From NCBI RefSeq assembly GCF_030705305.1, contig NZ_JAUZEE010000009.1, positions 62,001 through 126,000 of the forward strand: DNA of 64,000 nucleotides, in the 5' to 3' direction. Under the pieces are notes generated by a model that was not told where the DNA came from, ran no database searches, and saw nothing but the letters and a program-made list of their open reading frames with translations. Shown in pieces: positions 1 to 8,550 of the stretch. This DNA is from Leptothrix discophora (GTDB lineage: Bacteria > Pseudomonadota > Gammaproteobacteria > Burkholderiales > Burkholderiaceae_C). The translations under genes and the position numbers were made by a program. Positions within the stretch are counted from its first letter, which is position 1, and the number at the start of each line of letters is the position of its first letter.

Positions 1-404
1 ATCAGGTAGTTCCAGCCCATCGGCAGGCCCAGGATCATGGTGGTCTCGCCGGCCTCGCTGACGGCCTGCGCACCGGCGGCGGTGCGCAGGCTCAGCAAGG
101 CGCACATCAGCGCCAGGAGGATCGCGCCGATGCCGTCGAGCATGCGGTTGGCACGCTCGGGCAGGCGCTGGGTGAAGAAGTCCACGATGATGTTGGCGCC
201 GTGCAGCTGGCACCAGGGCAGGCACAGCGAGATGGTCAGCGCGATGCCGAACTGGGTCAGCTCGACGTCGCCCGGGATGGGCCGCGACAGCAGCGATCGG
301 CCGGCGATGCTGGCCACCACCATCAGCGCGACCGCGCAGGCCACGGCGCCGCCGGCCAACGCGAAGAACCAGGCGACGCGCCTGAGCAGGTTGTGCATGG
401 ACAT
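1..404 (-). CDS. dctQ: TRAP transporter small permease DctQ (partial)
   Basis: This is the small membrane subunit of a tripartite ATP-independent periplasmic transporter, which works with the large permease DctM and the binding protein DctP to import an organic acid using an ion gradient. The visible 134 residues start MSMHNLLRRVAWFFALAGG and contain a first membrane helix at about residues 10-32, the family-typical PGDVELTQFG segment near residue 45, a second helix around 52-70 and a third near 90-108. The start at 404 is preceded by GAGGG nine bases upstream. The C-terminus lies beyond the left window edge. It follows dctP on the same strand after 121 bp. The substrate cannot be read from the sequence. 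Confidence 0.9.
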   Translation of the reverse strand, partial: MSMHNLLRRVAWFFALAGGAVACAVALMVVASIAGRSLLSRPIPGDVELTQFGIALTISLCLPWCQLHGANIIVDFFTQRLPERANRMLDGIGAILLALMCALLSLRTAAGAQAVSEAGETTMILGLPMGWNYL

Positions 405-439
405 GAAGGTCGTTCCCTCGTCATCGGCCGCCCAATGCG

Positions 440-466
440 ACGACGCGCCCGGTGCGGGCGCGTCGT
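440..466 (-). promoter_or_regulatory. Intercistronic hairpin between dctP and dctQ
   Basis: A perfect 12-bp stem (440-451 with 455-466) closes on a three-base loop. It lies after the dctP stop and before the dctQ start and has no T-run on the minus strand, so full termination is unlikely. Such a hairpin would fit partial termination or 3' protection of the dctP message, because binding proteins are needed in excess over permeases. The hairpin is seen in the sequence; the role is inference. Confidence 0.6.
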
Positions 467-525
467 GCCGGACGGTCGTCGGTTGATCGGCGGTCGTCAG
501 GCCCCGAGGCCCGCGACCGCTTCGT

Positions 526-1569
526 TCACTTCGTGACCTTGTAGCGCGCCAGCAGTTCGCGGGCGTCCTGCAGCATCTGCTTGCCCGGCATGCCCTTCTT
601 GTCCATGTCGGCGACGAAGTCGTCGTAGAGCGGTGCGGAGACCTTGATCCAGTTGTCCAGCTCGCTGGCCGGGATCATCGTGAAGGTGTTGCCGTGGTCC
701 TGTGCGGCCTTGCGCCCGGCGGCCTGGCTGTTGTCCCAGACCTTGCCGATCGACTGCGAGAAGACCGCGCCGCTGTTGGCGTCGATGACCTTCTTCAGGT
801 CGGCTGGCAGCGCGTCGTAGCGGGCCTGGTTCATCGCGAAGACAAAGACCGCGCTGTAGAGCGCCGGGCGGGTCGGGTCGGTCTCGGAGTGGTACTTGAC
901 CATCTCGTGCAGCTTCAGCGAGGGCATGACCTCCCAGGGCAGCAGGAAACCGTCGATCGTGCCCTTGCCGACGGCATCGACGATCGCCGGCAGCGGCATG
1001 CCCACCGGGCTGGCGCCCAGCGTGGACAGCAGCTTGTTGGTCTGGCGGGTCGGGGCGCGCATCTTCAGGCCCTTGAAGTCGGCCAGCGTGCGCACCGGCT
1101 TGTCGCGGGTGTGGACGTAGCCTTCGTCGTGCAGCCAGATCGCGAGGATCTTCGTGCCCGGAAATTCCTTCAGCGCGTACTTCTGCAGGTAGTCCCAGGA
1201 TGCGCGGGCGCCGGCCTCGGCCGAGTTGGCCATGAAGGGCAGCTCGAAGACCTCCAGCGCCGGGAAGCGGCCGGCGGTGTAGCCGGGCAGGGTGATGATG
1301 AGGTCGGCGACGCCGTCCTTGACCTGGTCGACCAGTTGCGGCGGCGTGCCGCCCATGCTCATGGCCGGGAAGACCTGGCACTTCATCTTGCCGGCCGACT
1401 CGCGGCCGATCTTGTCGCACCAGGGCGCGATGACGTTGACCGAGGCCATCGCCTGCGGGTTCCAGATGTGGTGGAACTTGAGGGTGACCTCCTGGGCCAG
1501 TGCGCTGCCGGCAAGGCAGAGTCCGGCGACGGCGGCCAGCAGGGCGCGGGTGCGGGGCGTGGGCTTCAT
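526..1569 (-). CDS. dctP: TRAP transporter substrate-binding protein DctP
   Basis: This periplasmic solute-binding protein of 347 residues captures an organic acid and delivers it to the DctQM permease. It has a clear signal peptide (MKPTPRTRALLAAVAGLCLAG, cleavage after ALA near residue 25) followed by the mature start QEVTLKFHHIWNPQ. The length and the central KGLKMRAP segment, which in this family carries the carboxylate-binding arginine, fit the DctP family. The NKLLSTLGASPVGMPLPAI stretch also matches the family. It is the first gene of a minus-strand operon with dctQ downstream. A 14-bp tandem repeat sits directly upstream of the start. The ligand could be a C4-dicarboxylate or an aromatic or keto acid; the sequence alone does not tell. 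Confidence 0.93.
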   Translation of the reverse strand: MKPTPRTRALLAAVAGLCLAGSALAQEVTLKFHHIWNPQAMASVNVIAPWCDKIGRESAGKMKCQVFPAMSMGGTPPQLVDQVKDGVADLIITLPGYTAGRFPALEVFELPFMANSAEAGARASWDYLQKYALKEFPGTKILAIWLHDEGYVHTRDKPVRTLADFKGLKMRAPTRQTNKLLSTLGASPVGMPLPAIVDAVGKGTIDGFLLPWEVMPSLKLHEMVKYHSETDPTRPALYSAVFVFAMNQARYDALPADLKKVIDANSGAVFSQSIGKVWDNSQAAGRKAAQDHGNTFTMIPASELDNWIKVSAPLYDDFVADMDKKGMPGKQMLQDARELLARYKVTK

Positions 1570-1578
1570 GGCGGTTGT

Positions 1579-1606
1579 CTCCGTGCGGTCCGCTCCGTGC
1601 GGTCCG
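1579..1606. repeat. Tandem 14-bp direct repeat in the dctP leader
   Basis: Two perfect copies of CTCCGTGCGGTCCG lie back to back (1579-1592 and 1593-1606), beginning nine bases upstream of the dctP start on the minus strand. They could be a slippage product or a regulator or ribosome-access element; nothing decides between these. Confidence 0.6.
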
Positions 1607-1732
1607 ATGTGGCCCGAGATTCTTGTCGGTCGCCTCGCCCTTGCCAGTCAGGCTAACCCGCAAGCCCCCCGAAGGACGTGGACAGGCTGTCGTGCTGCGG
1701 CAAGATCGCGCCACTGTCCTCACGGAGTGGCC

Positions 1733-2266
1733 ATGAAACTGATTCTCCTCGTCGTGATCGCCGTCGTCGCGGTGCTGCTGTGGCGGGCCTCGCGCCGGCC
1801 GGACCGGTTCCGCATCGAGCGCAGCGCGGTCATCGCGGCACCGGCGGCGACGCTGCATGCGCTGGTCGACGACTTCCACCGCTGGGTCGACTGGTCGCCG
1901 TGGGAAGACCGCGATCCGGCCCTGCGGCGCGAGTACGGCGGCGCGCCGCACGGCACCGGCGCGCGCTATGCCTGGTCGGGCAACCGGCAGGTCGGGCGGG
2001 GCGAGATGACCATCACGCGCTCGGTCCCGGCCCGGTCGATCGAGCTCAAGCTCGATTTCCTCGCGCCCTTCGAGGCCCACAACGTGGGCGCCTTCACCTT
2101 CGAGCCGGTCGCCGGCGGCACCCGCGTGGTCTGGGTGATGGAGGGCCCGGCCTCGTTCGCCAACAAGCTGATGGGCCTGCTGCTGGACATCGACCGCATG
2201 GTCGGGCGCGACTTCGAGCGCGGCCTGCAGCGGCTGGAGGCCCTGGCGCTGCGCACGCCGGCCTGA
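1733..2266 (+). CDS. SRPBCC-family protein with N-terminal membrane anchor
   Basis: A 177-residue protein beginning with one hydrophobic helix (MKLILLVVIAVVAVLLW, residues 1-17) and then a START/Bet v 1-like (SRPBCC) domain. Family features are the opening RFRIERSAVIAAPAATL, the WSPWEDRDPAL stretch, and the late FTFEPVAGGTRVVW strand before the long C-terminal helix. Proteins of this type bind hydrophobic ligands or act as polyketide cyclase/dehydrase-like proteins, but the ligand here is unknown. The ATG at 1733 is preceded by CGGAG at a suitable distance. It is a single gene, divergent from dctP and convergent with the cytochrome c gene. Confidence 0.8.
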   Translation: MKLILLVVIAVVAVLLWRASRRPDRFRIERSAVIAAPAATLHALVDDFHRWVDWSPWEDRDPALRREYGGAPHGTGARYAWSGNRQVGRGEMTITRSVPARSIELKLDFLAPFEAHNVGAFTFEPVAGGTRVVWVMEGPASFANKLMGLLLDIDRMVGRDFERGLQRLEALALRTPA

Positions 2267-2272
2267 AACGAA

Positions 2273-2295
2273 AGAACCCCGCCGGGCGGGGTTCT
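2273..2295 (-). terminator. Shared terminator hairpin between SRPBCC and cytochrome c genes
   Basis: A perfect 10-bp stem (2273-2282 with 2286-2295) has a three-base loop. On the minus strand it is followed by TTTCGTTTC, so it should end the cytochrome c transcript. It sits between convergent genes and may also serve the plus-strand gene, where no T-run follows. Confidence 0.75.
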
Positions 2296-2327
2296 CGAAG
2301 GGGCGTGGCCGCCGCAGCGGCCGGGGG

Positions 2328-2633
2328 TCACTTCTGGCTCAGGATCCAGGTGACCAGGGTCTTGGCCTCGGCTTCGCTGACGGCGGTGTTGGCCGGCATC
2401 GGCACGGGGCCCCAGACGCCGGCACCACCCTTGATGACCTTGGTGGCCAGCTTGTCGGTCGCGTCCTTCTGGCCGGCGTACTTGGCGGCGATGTCCTTGA
2501 ACGCCGGACCGACGACCTTCTTGTCGATCGCGTGGCAGGCCAGGCAGGCCTTCTTCTGGGCCAGGTCCTGGCTGGCGAAGGCCGGGCTGGCGACCAGCGT
2601 GGCGGCGGCGATCAGGGCGAACGGGATCTTCAT
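2328..2633 (-). CDS. Monohaem class I cytochrome c (c551/c552 type)
   Basis: A 101-residue periplasmic electron carrier. It has a signal peptide ending in AFA (residues 1-20), a single haem-binding motif CLACH at about residues 31-35, and the distal methionine ligand in VPMPAN near residue 79. Conserved VVGPAFKDIAAKY and LVTWILSQ segments match the small cytochrome c551/c552 family, which passes electrons between a bc1-type complex and terminal oxidases or denitrification enzymes. The gene stands alone and ends at a terminator-like hairpin. The 198 bp upstream hold a 7-bp inverted repeat (2699-2705 with 2713-2719) and a TAGAAT on the minus strand (2709-2704) that could be a -10 box, but no convincing -35. 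Confidence 0.92.
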   Translation of the reverse strand: MKIPFALIAAATLVASPAFASQDLAQKKACLACHAIDKKVVGPAFKDIAAKYAGQKDATDKLATKVIKGGAGVWGPVPMPANTAVSEAEAKTLVTWILSQK

Positions 2634-2831
2634 GAACAGCCTTTCGGTGGTTGTGTGTCGAGGTCGACGTGACAGGGGTCTGCGGTAAATTCAGGCGCGG
2701 CGGATTCTAGTGATCCGCCTGCGATCCGCTTGTCGCGAACCTGACGGCATGGGCCAGCTCGCTCGGCTGGATCGGCCTTCCCGGCAGGTTGCAGGTTTCA
2801 ACGGCCCCGGGCCGCAAGAGGTGGACAGGCC

Positions 2832-3083
2832 ATGGCCTTGGTGTTGCTCGGTTTGGTGATGGTGATCACGGGCTGGCTGGAGATCGGTCCGGCCGCCGGC
2901 TGGCCGCTGTGGGTGCGGCTGCTGCCCTTCGCCCTGGCGCTGCTGTGGTGGTGGTGGAGCGACGCCAGCGGGCGCACACGCCGTCTCGAGGACCAGAAGT
3001 ACGAGGACCTCAAGAAGGAGCGCCGGCGCCGCCAGACCGAGGCGATCGGCCTGAAGGACCGGCGGCGCAGCCGGCGCCGCTGA
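2832..3083 (+). CDS. Small Trp-rich membrane protein (TIGR04438-like)
   Basis: An 83-residue protein with two hydrophobic segments (about residues 2-17 and 25-42), a run of four tryptophans (LLWWWWSD, residues 38-45) and a strongly basic C-terminal half (KKERRRRQ, DRRRSRRR). The tryptophan run between short helices resembles the small Trp-rich protein family described in betaproteobacteria, whose function is unknown. The ATG at 2832 has AAGAGG about ten bases upstream. The stop codon lies inside a 9-bp tandem repeat. The family assignment is from memory of the pattern. Confidence 0.75.
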   Translation: MALVLLGLVMVITGWLEIGPAAGWPLWVRLLPFALALLWWWWSDASGRTRRLEDQKYEDLKKERRRRQTEAIGLKDRRRSRRR

Positions 3084-3118
3084 AGCCGCTGAAGCCGCTG
3101 AAGCCGCTGAAGCCGCTG
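3076..3118. repeat. 9-bp tandem repeat, 4.8 copies
   Basis: GCCGCTGAA is repeated four times perfectly and then seven bases of a fifth copy follow. It covers the stop codon of the Trp-rich protein gene and ends 13 bp before the end of ilvD on the other strand. Slippage here would not change either protein except for the last codons of the small gene. Confidence 0.9.
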
Positions 3119-3131
3119 CGCCGGGCCGGCC

Positions 3132-4814
3132 TCACGCGAAGCGGTCGAGCACCGCCCCGGCGCTGGCGCTGGCCGCGTTGAACGCGAACTTGGCCAGCAC
3201 GCCGCGGGTGTAGCGCGGTGGCGGCGCGGTCCAGGCGCTGCGACGGCGGGCGATCTCGGCCTCGTCGACCTCCAGTTGCAGCAGCAGCCGGTGCGCGTCG
3301 ATGGTGATGCGGTCGCCTTCCTGCACCAGCGCGATCGTGCCGCCCGCATGGGCCTCCGGCGCGACGTGGCCGACCACCATGCCCCAGGTGCCGCCGCTGA
3401 AGCGGCCGTCGGTGACGAGGCCGACGCTCTCGCCCAGTCCCTGGCCGATCAGCGCGCCGGTCGGGGCCAGCATCTCGGGCATGCCCGGTCCGCCCTTCGG
3501 ACCGAGGTAGCGCAGCACCATCACGTCGCCGGCGACGATGCGTCCGTCCATGATGGCCGCCAGCGCCGACTGCTCGTCGTCGAAGACCCGCGCCGGGCCG
3601 CTCATCACCGGGTTCTTCAGGCCGGTGATCTTGGCCACGCAGCCCTCGGGGCTCAGGTTGCCCTTGAGGATGGCGAGGTGGCCCTCGGCATAGATCGGCT
3701 GGCCGACCGGCCGGATCACGTCCTGGTCGGCGCGCAGCGGCGGCACGTCGGCCAGCGCCTCGGCCACGGTTTGGCCGGTGATGGTCAGGCAGTCGCCGTG
3801 CAGCAGGCCATGCGCCAGCAGTTCCTTCATGACCGCCGGGATGCCGCCGGCGCGGTGCAGGTCGATGGCCAGGTAGCGGCCGCTGGGCTTGAGGTCGCAC
3901 AGCACCGGCACGCGCCGGCGCACGCGCTCGAAGTCGTCAATGGTCCAGTCGACCTCGGCCGCATGGGCGATGGCCAGGAAGTGCAGCACCGCGTTGGTCG
4001 AGCCGCCGGTGGCCATGATCACGGCGACCGCGTTCTCGATCGCCTGGCGGGTGACGATATCGCGCGGCTTGAGGTCGGCCTTGACCGCCTCGACCAGCAC
4101 GGCTGCCGCGCGCCGCACGCTGTCGACCACCTCGTGCTCGACGTTGGCCATGGTCGACGAGTAGGGCAGGCTCATGCCCAGTGCCTCGAAGGCCGAACTC
4201 ATCGTGTTGGCCGTGTACATGCCGCCGCAGGAGCCGCTGCCGGGGATGGCGCGGCGCTCGATCTGGCAGAAGTCCTCCTCGCTCATCTTGCCGGCACTGA
4301 ACTGGCCGACCGCCTCGAAGACGCTGACGATGTTGAGGTCCTGGCCCTTGTAGCGGCCCGGCAGGATGGTGCCGCCGTAGACGTAAAGGCTGGGCACGTT
4401 GGCGCGCAGCATGCCCATCATGCCGCCGGGCATGTTCTTGTCGCAGCCACCGATGACCAGCACGCCGTCCATCCACTGGCCGCCCACGCAGGTCTCGACG
4501 CAGTCGGCGATGACCTCGCGCGAGACCAGCGAGTACTTCATGCCCTCGGTGCCCATGGCCATGCCGTCGGAGATGGTGGGCGTGCCGAAGACCTGCGGGT
4601 TGGCACCGGCCGCCTTCAGGCCCTCGACCGCCGCGTCGGCCAGCTTCTGCAGGCCCGAGTTGCAGGGCGTGATGGTGCTGTGGCCGTTGGCCACGCCGAT
4701 CATCGGCTTGCCGAAGTCGCCTTCCTGGTAGCCCATGCCGTAGTACATGGAGCGGTTGGGGGCGCGGGCGATGCCCTCGGTGATGTGCCGGGATCGGCGG
4801 TTCGGGCTGCTCAT
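3132..4814 (-). CDS. ilvD: Dihydroxy-acid dehydratase
   Basis: IlvD removes water from 2,3-dihydroxy-isovalerate or -methylvalerate to give the 2-keto acids of valine and isoleucine synthesis; it is a cytosolic iron-sulphur enzyme. The 560 residues match the usual length. Conserved blocks include the N-terminal [32 protein letters not shown] with an iron-sulphur cysteine, [14 protein letters not shown] with another, and the C-terminal [12 protein letters not shown]. The ATG at 4814 is chosen over an earlier in-frame start because GGAG lies eight bases upstream and the protein then starts [14 protein letters not shown], as in relatives. It is divergent from lgt with 102 bp between them. Confidence 0.97.
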   Translation of the reverse strand: MSSPNRRSRHITEGIARAPNRSMYYGMGYQEGDFGKPMIGVANGHSTITPCNSGLQKLADAAVEGLKAAGANPQVFGTPTISDGMAMGTEGMKYSLVSREVIADCVETCVGGQWMDGVLVIGGCDKNMPGGMMGMLRANVPSLYVYGGTILPGRYKGQDLNIVSVFEAVGQFSAGKMSEEDFCQIERRAIPGSGSCGGMYTANTMSSAFEALGMSLPYSSTMANVEHEVVDSVRRAAAVLVEAVKADLKPRDIVTRQAIENAVAVIMATGGSTNAVLHFLAIAHAAEVDWTIDDFERVRRRVPVLCDLKPSGRYLAIDLHRAGGIPAVMKELLAHGLLHGDCLTITGQTVAEALADVPPLRADQDVIRPVGQPIYAEGHLAILKGNLSPEGCVAKITGLKNPVMSGPARVFDDEQSALAAIMDGRIVAGDVMVLRYLGPKGGPGMPEMLAPTGALIGQGLGESVGLVTDGRFSGGTWGMVVGHVAPEAHAGGTIALVQEGDRITIDAHRLLLQLEVDEAEIARRRSAWTAPPPRYTRGVLAKFAFNAASASAGAVLDRFA

Positions 4815-4916
4815 GTCGATGTCTCCGCAAGGTGCGTGGTTCGGTCGGTGGGACGCGTGTCCTGGGGGCCTGCTCGTCATGCGGGCCCCTGGGGACGACC
4901 CTTATGATCGCGCCCC

Positions 4917-5741
4917 ATGCTGGTCCACCCGCAGTTCAATCCCATCGCGCTCGACCTGGGTTTCTTCCAGATCCACTGGTACGGGCTGACCTATCTGGCA
5001 GCTTTCGGGCTCTTCTATTTCCTGGCCACGCGCCGCATCCGGCAGGCGCCGTATGCGGCCGGTGGCTGGACGCCACGTGACGTCGAGGACCTGCTGTTCT
5101 TCGGCGTGGTCGGCGTCATCCTCGGCGGCCGGCTGGGCTACGTGCTGTTCTACAAGCCGCTGTACTACCTGCACAACCTGGCCGAGATTCCGGCCGTCTG
5201 GAAGGGCGGCATGGCCTTCCACGGCGGGCTGATCGGCGTGATCGTGGCGATGCTGCTGTTTGCGAAGCTGCGTGGCCGGCGCGTCTTCGAGGTCACCGAC
5301 CTGATCGCGCCCTGCGTGCCGACCGGGCTGGCCTGCGGGCGCATCGGAAACTTCATCAATGGCGAACTCTGGGGCCGCGCCGCCGACCCGTCGCTGCCCT
5401 GGGCGATGGTGTTCCCGCAGAGCGAGAGCCTGGTCGCGCGCCACCCGTCGCAGCTCTACCAGTTCGGTCTCGAGGGCCTGTCGCTGGCCGTGCTGCTGTG
5501 GCTGTACGCGCGCCGCCCGGCCACGCACGAGGACGGCCAGGGCCGGCGCGTCTGGGGCCGCGTCAGCGGCTGGTTCCTGATCGGCTACGGCAGCATGCGC
5601 TTCATCGCCGAATACTTCCGCGAGCCCGACGCCTTCCTGGGCTTGCTGGCCCTGGGCATGAGCATGGGCCAGTGGCTGTGCGTGCCGATGGTGGCCGGCG
5701 GCGTGCTGGTGCTGTGGCTGGCGAACCGCCCGGCGCGATGA
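4917..5741 (+). CDS. lgt: Prolipoprotein diacylglyceryl transferase
   Basis: Lgt is an inner-membrane enzyme that attaches diacylglycerol from phosphatidylglycerol to the lipobox cysteine of prolipoproteins. The 274-residue protein has about seven membrane helices and the family signature around [18 protein letters not shown] (residues 139-156). Early conserved blocks are [12 protein letters not shown] and [17 protein letters not shown] (4903-4908) only nine bases before the ATG suggests an almost leaderless transcript, though no good -35 is visible. The stop overlaps the tsaD start (ATGA), so translation of the two is probably coupled. Confidence 0.97.
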   Translation: MLVHPQFNPIALDLGFFQIHWYGLTYLAAFGLFYFLATRRIRQAPYAAGGWTPRDVEDLLFFGVVGVILGGRLGYVLFYKPLYYLHNLAEIPAVWKGGMAFHGGLIGVIVAMLLFAKLRGRRVFEVTDLIAPCVPTGLACGRIGNFINGELWGRAADPSLPWAMVFPQSESLVARHPSQLYQFGLEGLSLAVLLWLYARRPATHEDGQGRRVWGRVSGWFLIGYGSMRFIAEYFREPDAFLGLLALGMSMGQWLCVPMVAGGVLVLWLANRPAR

Positions 5742-6835
5742 TTGCCGCGCCGCGTCCCGCCGACGCCTGGCAGCAGGCCGCGCCGCTGCGGGTGCTGGGC
5801 ATCGAGTCGTCCTGCGACGAGACCGGCATCGCGCTGGTCGAACTGCCCGACGGCCGGGCCGGCCAGCAACCGGCACGCCTGCTGGCCCATGCGCTGCACA
5901 GCCAGATCGACATGCACCAGGCCTACGGTGGCGTGGTGCCCGAGCTGGCCTCGCGCGACCACATCCGCCGCGTCGTGCCGCTGCTGCGCCAGACACTGGC
6001 CGAGGCTGGACAGGCGCTCGATGCGGTCGACGTGATCGCCTACACACGTGGCCCCGGCCTGGCTGGTGCGCTGCTGGTCGGCGCCGGCATGGCCTGCGCG
6101 CTGGGCCTGGCGCTGGACCGGCCGGTGCTGGGGGTGCACCACCTCGAAGGCCACCTGCTGTCGCCCTTCCTGTCGTCTGACCCACCGCAGTTCCCGTTCG
6201 TGGCGCTGCTGGTCTCGGGCGGCCACACCCAGCTGATGCGGGTCGACGGGGTGGGTGCCTACCAACTTCTGGGCGAGACCATCGACGACGCCGCCGGCGA
6301 GGCCTTCGACAAGGCGGCCAAGATGCTCGGGCTGGGCTATCCCGGCGGCCCGGCGCTGGCCGCGCTGGCCACACAGGGCGACCCGAAGGCGTTCGCGCTG
6401 CCTCGGCCGCTGCTGCGCGGCACCGAGCTGGACTTTTCCTTCGCCGGCCTGAAGACGGCGGTCTGGACCCAGCAGAAGAAGCTGGAGGCGGCCGGCACCT
6501 TCGATGAGGCCCGCAAGGCCGACCTGGCCGCGTCGACCCAGGCCGCCATCGTCGACGTGCTGGTGGCCAAGTCGCTGCTGGCGCTGAAGGCGAGCGGGCT
6601 GGACCGGCTGGTCGTCGCCGGTGGCGTGGGCGCCAACCGCGAGCTGCGCCGCCAGCTCGACGAGGCTTGCCGGCGTCGCCGCATCCGGGTCCACTACCCG
6701 GAGCTGCACCTGTGCACCGACAACGGCGCCATGATCGCCCTGGCCGGCGCGATGCGGCTGCGCGCCGGGCGCGCGCGCCCGACCACCGACTACCACTTCG
6801 ACGTGCTGCCGCGCTGGGACCTGGGTTCGGTCTGA
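5738..6835 (+). CDS. tsaD: tRNA N6-adenosine threonylcarbamoyltransferase
   Basis: TsaD transfers the threonylcarbamoyl group to A37 of tRNAs that read ANN codons, working with TsaB and TsaE. The 365-residue protein has the ASKHA-fold N-terminus [15 protein letters not shown], the region [18 protein letters not shown], the metal-binding HLEGH of the form H-x3-H, and the nucleotide-binding [20 protein letters not shown] and [13 protein letters not shown] segments. A short N-terminal extension of about 17 residues precedes the conserved start. It overlaps lgt by 4 bp. Confidence 0.96.
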   Translation: MIAAPRPADAWQQAAPLRVLGIESSCDETGIALVELPDGRAGQQPARLLAHALHSQIDMHQAYGGVVPELASRDHIRRVVPLLRQTLAEAGQALDAVDVIAYTRGPGLAGALLVGAGMACALGLALDRPVLGVHHLEGHLLSPFLSSDPPQFPFVALLVSGGHTQLMRVDGVGAYQLLGETIDDAAGEAFDKAAKMLGLGYPGGPALAALATQGDPKAFALPRPLLRGTELDFSFAGLKTAVWTQQKKLEAAGTFDEARKADLAASTQAAIVDVLVAKSLLALKASGLDRLVVAGGVGANRELRRQLDEACRRRRIRVHYPELHLCTDNGAMIALAGAMRLRAGRARPTTDYHFDVLPRWDLGSV

Positions 6836-6882
6836 GCCGCGCAAGTCCCGCCTCCGCACGTCGATACACCGGATTGCCCGCC

Positions 6883-8049
6883 ATGAAGCCTGCCCTGCGC
6901 ACCGTCATCGAAGACCTGCCCGCCTCGCGCATCCGCGAGGTCGCCAACGCCGGCCTGGGCCGCAGCGACGTGCTCGCGTTCTGGTTCGGCGAGAGCGACG
7001 AGGTCACGCCGATCGGCGTGCGCGAGGCCGCCATCGCCTCGATCGAGGGCGGCGAGACCTTCTACGCCCACAACCTCGGTCTGCCCGCGCTGCGCGAGGC
7101 GCTGGCGCGCTATGTCAGCGGCCTGCACCGGCCGGTCGGCGCCGAGCGCATCGCGGTGACGTCCTCGGGCGTCAGCGCGCTGATGGTGGCGCAGCAGGCG
7201 CTGGTCGATGCCGGCGACGAGGTCGTCGCGGTCGTGCCGGTCTGGCCCAACCTGACCGCCCAGCCGGCCATCCTCGGCGCGCGGGTGCGCTGCGTCAGCC
7301 TGCGCGCGACGGCGGGGGCCTGGCGGCTGGACCTCGACGAGTTGCTGGCGGCGATCACGCCGGCCACGCGGGTGCTGATCGTCAACGCGCCCAACAACCC
7401 GACCGGCTGGACGCTGTCGCGCGACGAGCAGCAGGCCATCCTGGCGCACTGCCGGCGCACCGGCACCTGGATCCTGTCGGACGAGGTCTACGAGCGCCTG
7501 TACTACGGCGATGCGGGCGAGGCCTGCGCGCCCAGCTTCCTCGACGTCGCCGAGCCCGAGGACCGGCTGATCGTGGTGCACAGCTTCTCCAAGAGCTTCC
7601 TGATGACCGGCTGGCGGCTGGGCAACCTGGTCGCGCCGGCCAGCGTGGTGGCGCACCTGGGCAAGCTGATCGAGTTCAACACCTCCTGCGCCCCGGTGTT
7701 CGTGCAGCGCGCCGGCATGGCCGCGCTGGCCGCCGCGCCGCAGGCGGTGCCGGCGCTGCAGGCCCACCTGCGGCGCTGCCGCGACACGCTGGTGGGCGCG
7801 CTCCAGGGGCTGCCCGGCCTGGAACTGGCCAGCCCGCCCGGCGCGATGTACGCCTTCCTGCGGGTGCCGGGGCAGGACGACTCGCTGGCCTTCGCCAAGC
7901 GCCTGGTGGTCGAGCATGGCCTGGGCCTGGCGCCGGGCGTGGCCTTCGGCGGCAGCGGCGAAGGCTGGCTGCGCTGGTGCTTCGCCTCGCGCACGCCCGA
8001 TCGCCTGCTGCAGGGCGTGGAGCGGCTGGCCGGGGCGCTGCGTCTATAA
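6883..8049 (+). CDS. PLP-dependent class I/II aminotransferase
   Basis: A 388-residue fold-type I aminotransferase. Visible landmarks are the NAPNNPTGW motif (near residue 166), the PLP-phenol contact in [11 protein letters not shown], and the PLP-binding lysine in [16 protein letters not shown] at about residue 237. The family includes aspartate, aromatic and broad-range aminotransferases; the amino-acid substrate cannot be fixed here. The ATG at 6883 gives a start [17 protein letters not shown] that agrees with relatives. The stop codon TAA lies inside a perfect TATAAT hexamer thought to belong to the rpsO promoter. The gene follows tsaD after 47 bp. Confidence 0.88.
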   Translation: MKPALRTVIEDLPASRIREVANAGLGRSDVLAFWFGESDEVTPIGVREAAIASIEGGETFYAHNLGLPALREALARYVSGLHRPVGAERIAVTSSGVSALMVAQQALVDAGDEVVAVVPVWPNLTAQPAILGARVRCVSLRATAGAWRLDLDELLAAITPATRVLIVNAPNNPTGWTLSRDEQQAILAHCRRTGTWILSDEVYERLYYGDAGEACAPSFLDVAEPEDRLIVVHSFSKSFLMTGWRLGNLVAPASVVAHLGKLIEFNTSCAPVFVQRAGMAALAAAPQAVPALQAHLRRCRDTLVGALQGLPGLELASPPGAMYAFLRVPGQDDSLAFAKRLVVEHGLGLAPGVAFGGSGEGWLRWCFASRTPDRLLQGVERLAGALRL

Positions 8050-8050
8050 T
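8045..8050 (+). promoter_or_regulatory. Candidate -10 box of the rpsO-pnp transcript
   Basis: A perfect TATAAT overlaps the stop codon of the aminotransferase gene. The sequence 16-18 bases upstream is only a poor -35 match, so this would be a weak or activator-assisted sigma-70 promoter. Transcription would start near 8057, immediately before the leader hairpin of rpsO. Confidence 0.5.
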
Positions 8051-8059
8051 CGCCGGCTT

Positions 8060-8206
8060 CGCAGGTGGCGGCGGCTCGTTTTCTGGCGAGCCACGCGACC
8101 TGCGGGATACGCACGGCGGGGGTCGGTTTCACCCCCTGACCGCAAGTGGCAACCTCGAAACCGACGCGACGGCCCATCTACGACATGGCCGGATGGCGCG
8201 GTTTCG
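8060..8206 (+). promoter_or_regulatory. Structured rpsO leader with two competing helices
   Basis: Three inverted repeats are visible. A two-tier hairpin pairs 8060-8066 with 8098-8104 and inside it 8073-8078 with 8087-8092. Further on, 8122-8130 pairs perfectly with 8157-8165 (9 bp). The same downstream arm (8156-8163) can instead pair with 8199-8206 (8 bp), which ends a few bases before the rpsO ribosome-binding site at 8214-8218. The two pairings exclude each other. Ribosomal protein S15 represses its own message in many bacteria through such leaders; that this one does so is inference. Confidence 0.5.
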
Positions 8207-8225
8207 AACCATCAAGGAAATCGAG

Positions 8226-8489
8226 ATGTCCGAGATCAACAAGGCCGAGATCGTCGCCTCCAACGCCCGTGGCACCGGTGACACCGGATCGCCCGAAGTG
8301 CAGGTCGCTCTGCTGACCGCACGCATCAACCACCTGACCCCCCACTTCAAGGCCAACGCCAAGGACCACCACGGTCGTCGCGGCCTGCTGAAGATGGTGA
8401 GCCGCCGTCGCAAGCTGCTCGACTACCTCAAGGGCAAGGACGCTGACCGCTACACCGCGCTGATCCAGAAGCTGGGCCTGCGCAAGTAA
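8226..8489 (+). CDS. rpsO: 30S ribosomal protein S15
   Basis: S15 binds the central domain of 16S rRNA early in small-subunit assembly and contacts the large subunit. The 87-residue protein has the conserved [17 protein letters not shown] and [20 protein letters not shown] blocks, the latter carrying the rRNA-binding residues. The ATG at 8226 follows AAGGA with good spacing. It is followed by a hairpin terminator and then pnp, the usual order. Confidence 0.98.
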   Translation: MSEINKAEIVASNARGTGDTGSPEVQVALLTARINHLTPHFKANAKDHHGRRGLLKMVSRRRKLLDYLKGKDADRYTALIQKLGLRK

Positions 8490-8500
8490 GCACGCCATGC

Positions 8501-8550
8501 CGCGAAGAGCCTGTTGCCTGGATGCTCTCCAGCACAGGCTCTTTGCGTTT
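8501..8550 (+). terminator. Terminator after rpsO
   Basis: A 14-bp stem with one G-U pair (8501-8514 with 8534-8547) encloses a loop that forms four further pairs, and three T residues follow. It starts 12 bases after the rpsO stop. In relatives some transcription continues into pnp, so it may act as an attenuator. Confidence 0.75.

Noticed and set aside
8022-8027. A -35 box for the rpsO promoter
   Set aside because: The bases at 17-bp spacing (GCGGCT) do not resemble TTGACA; only the -10 is supported.
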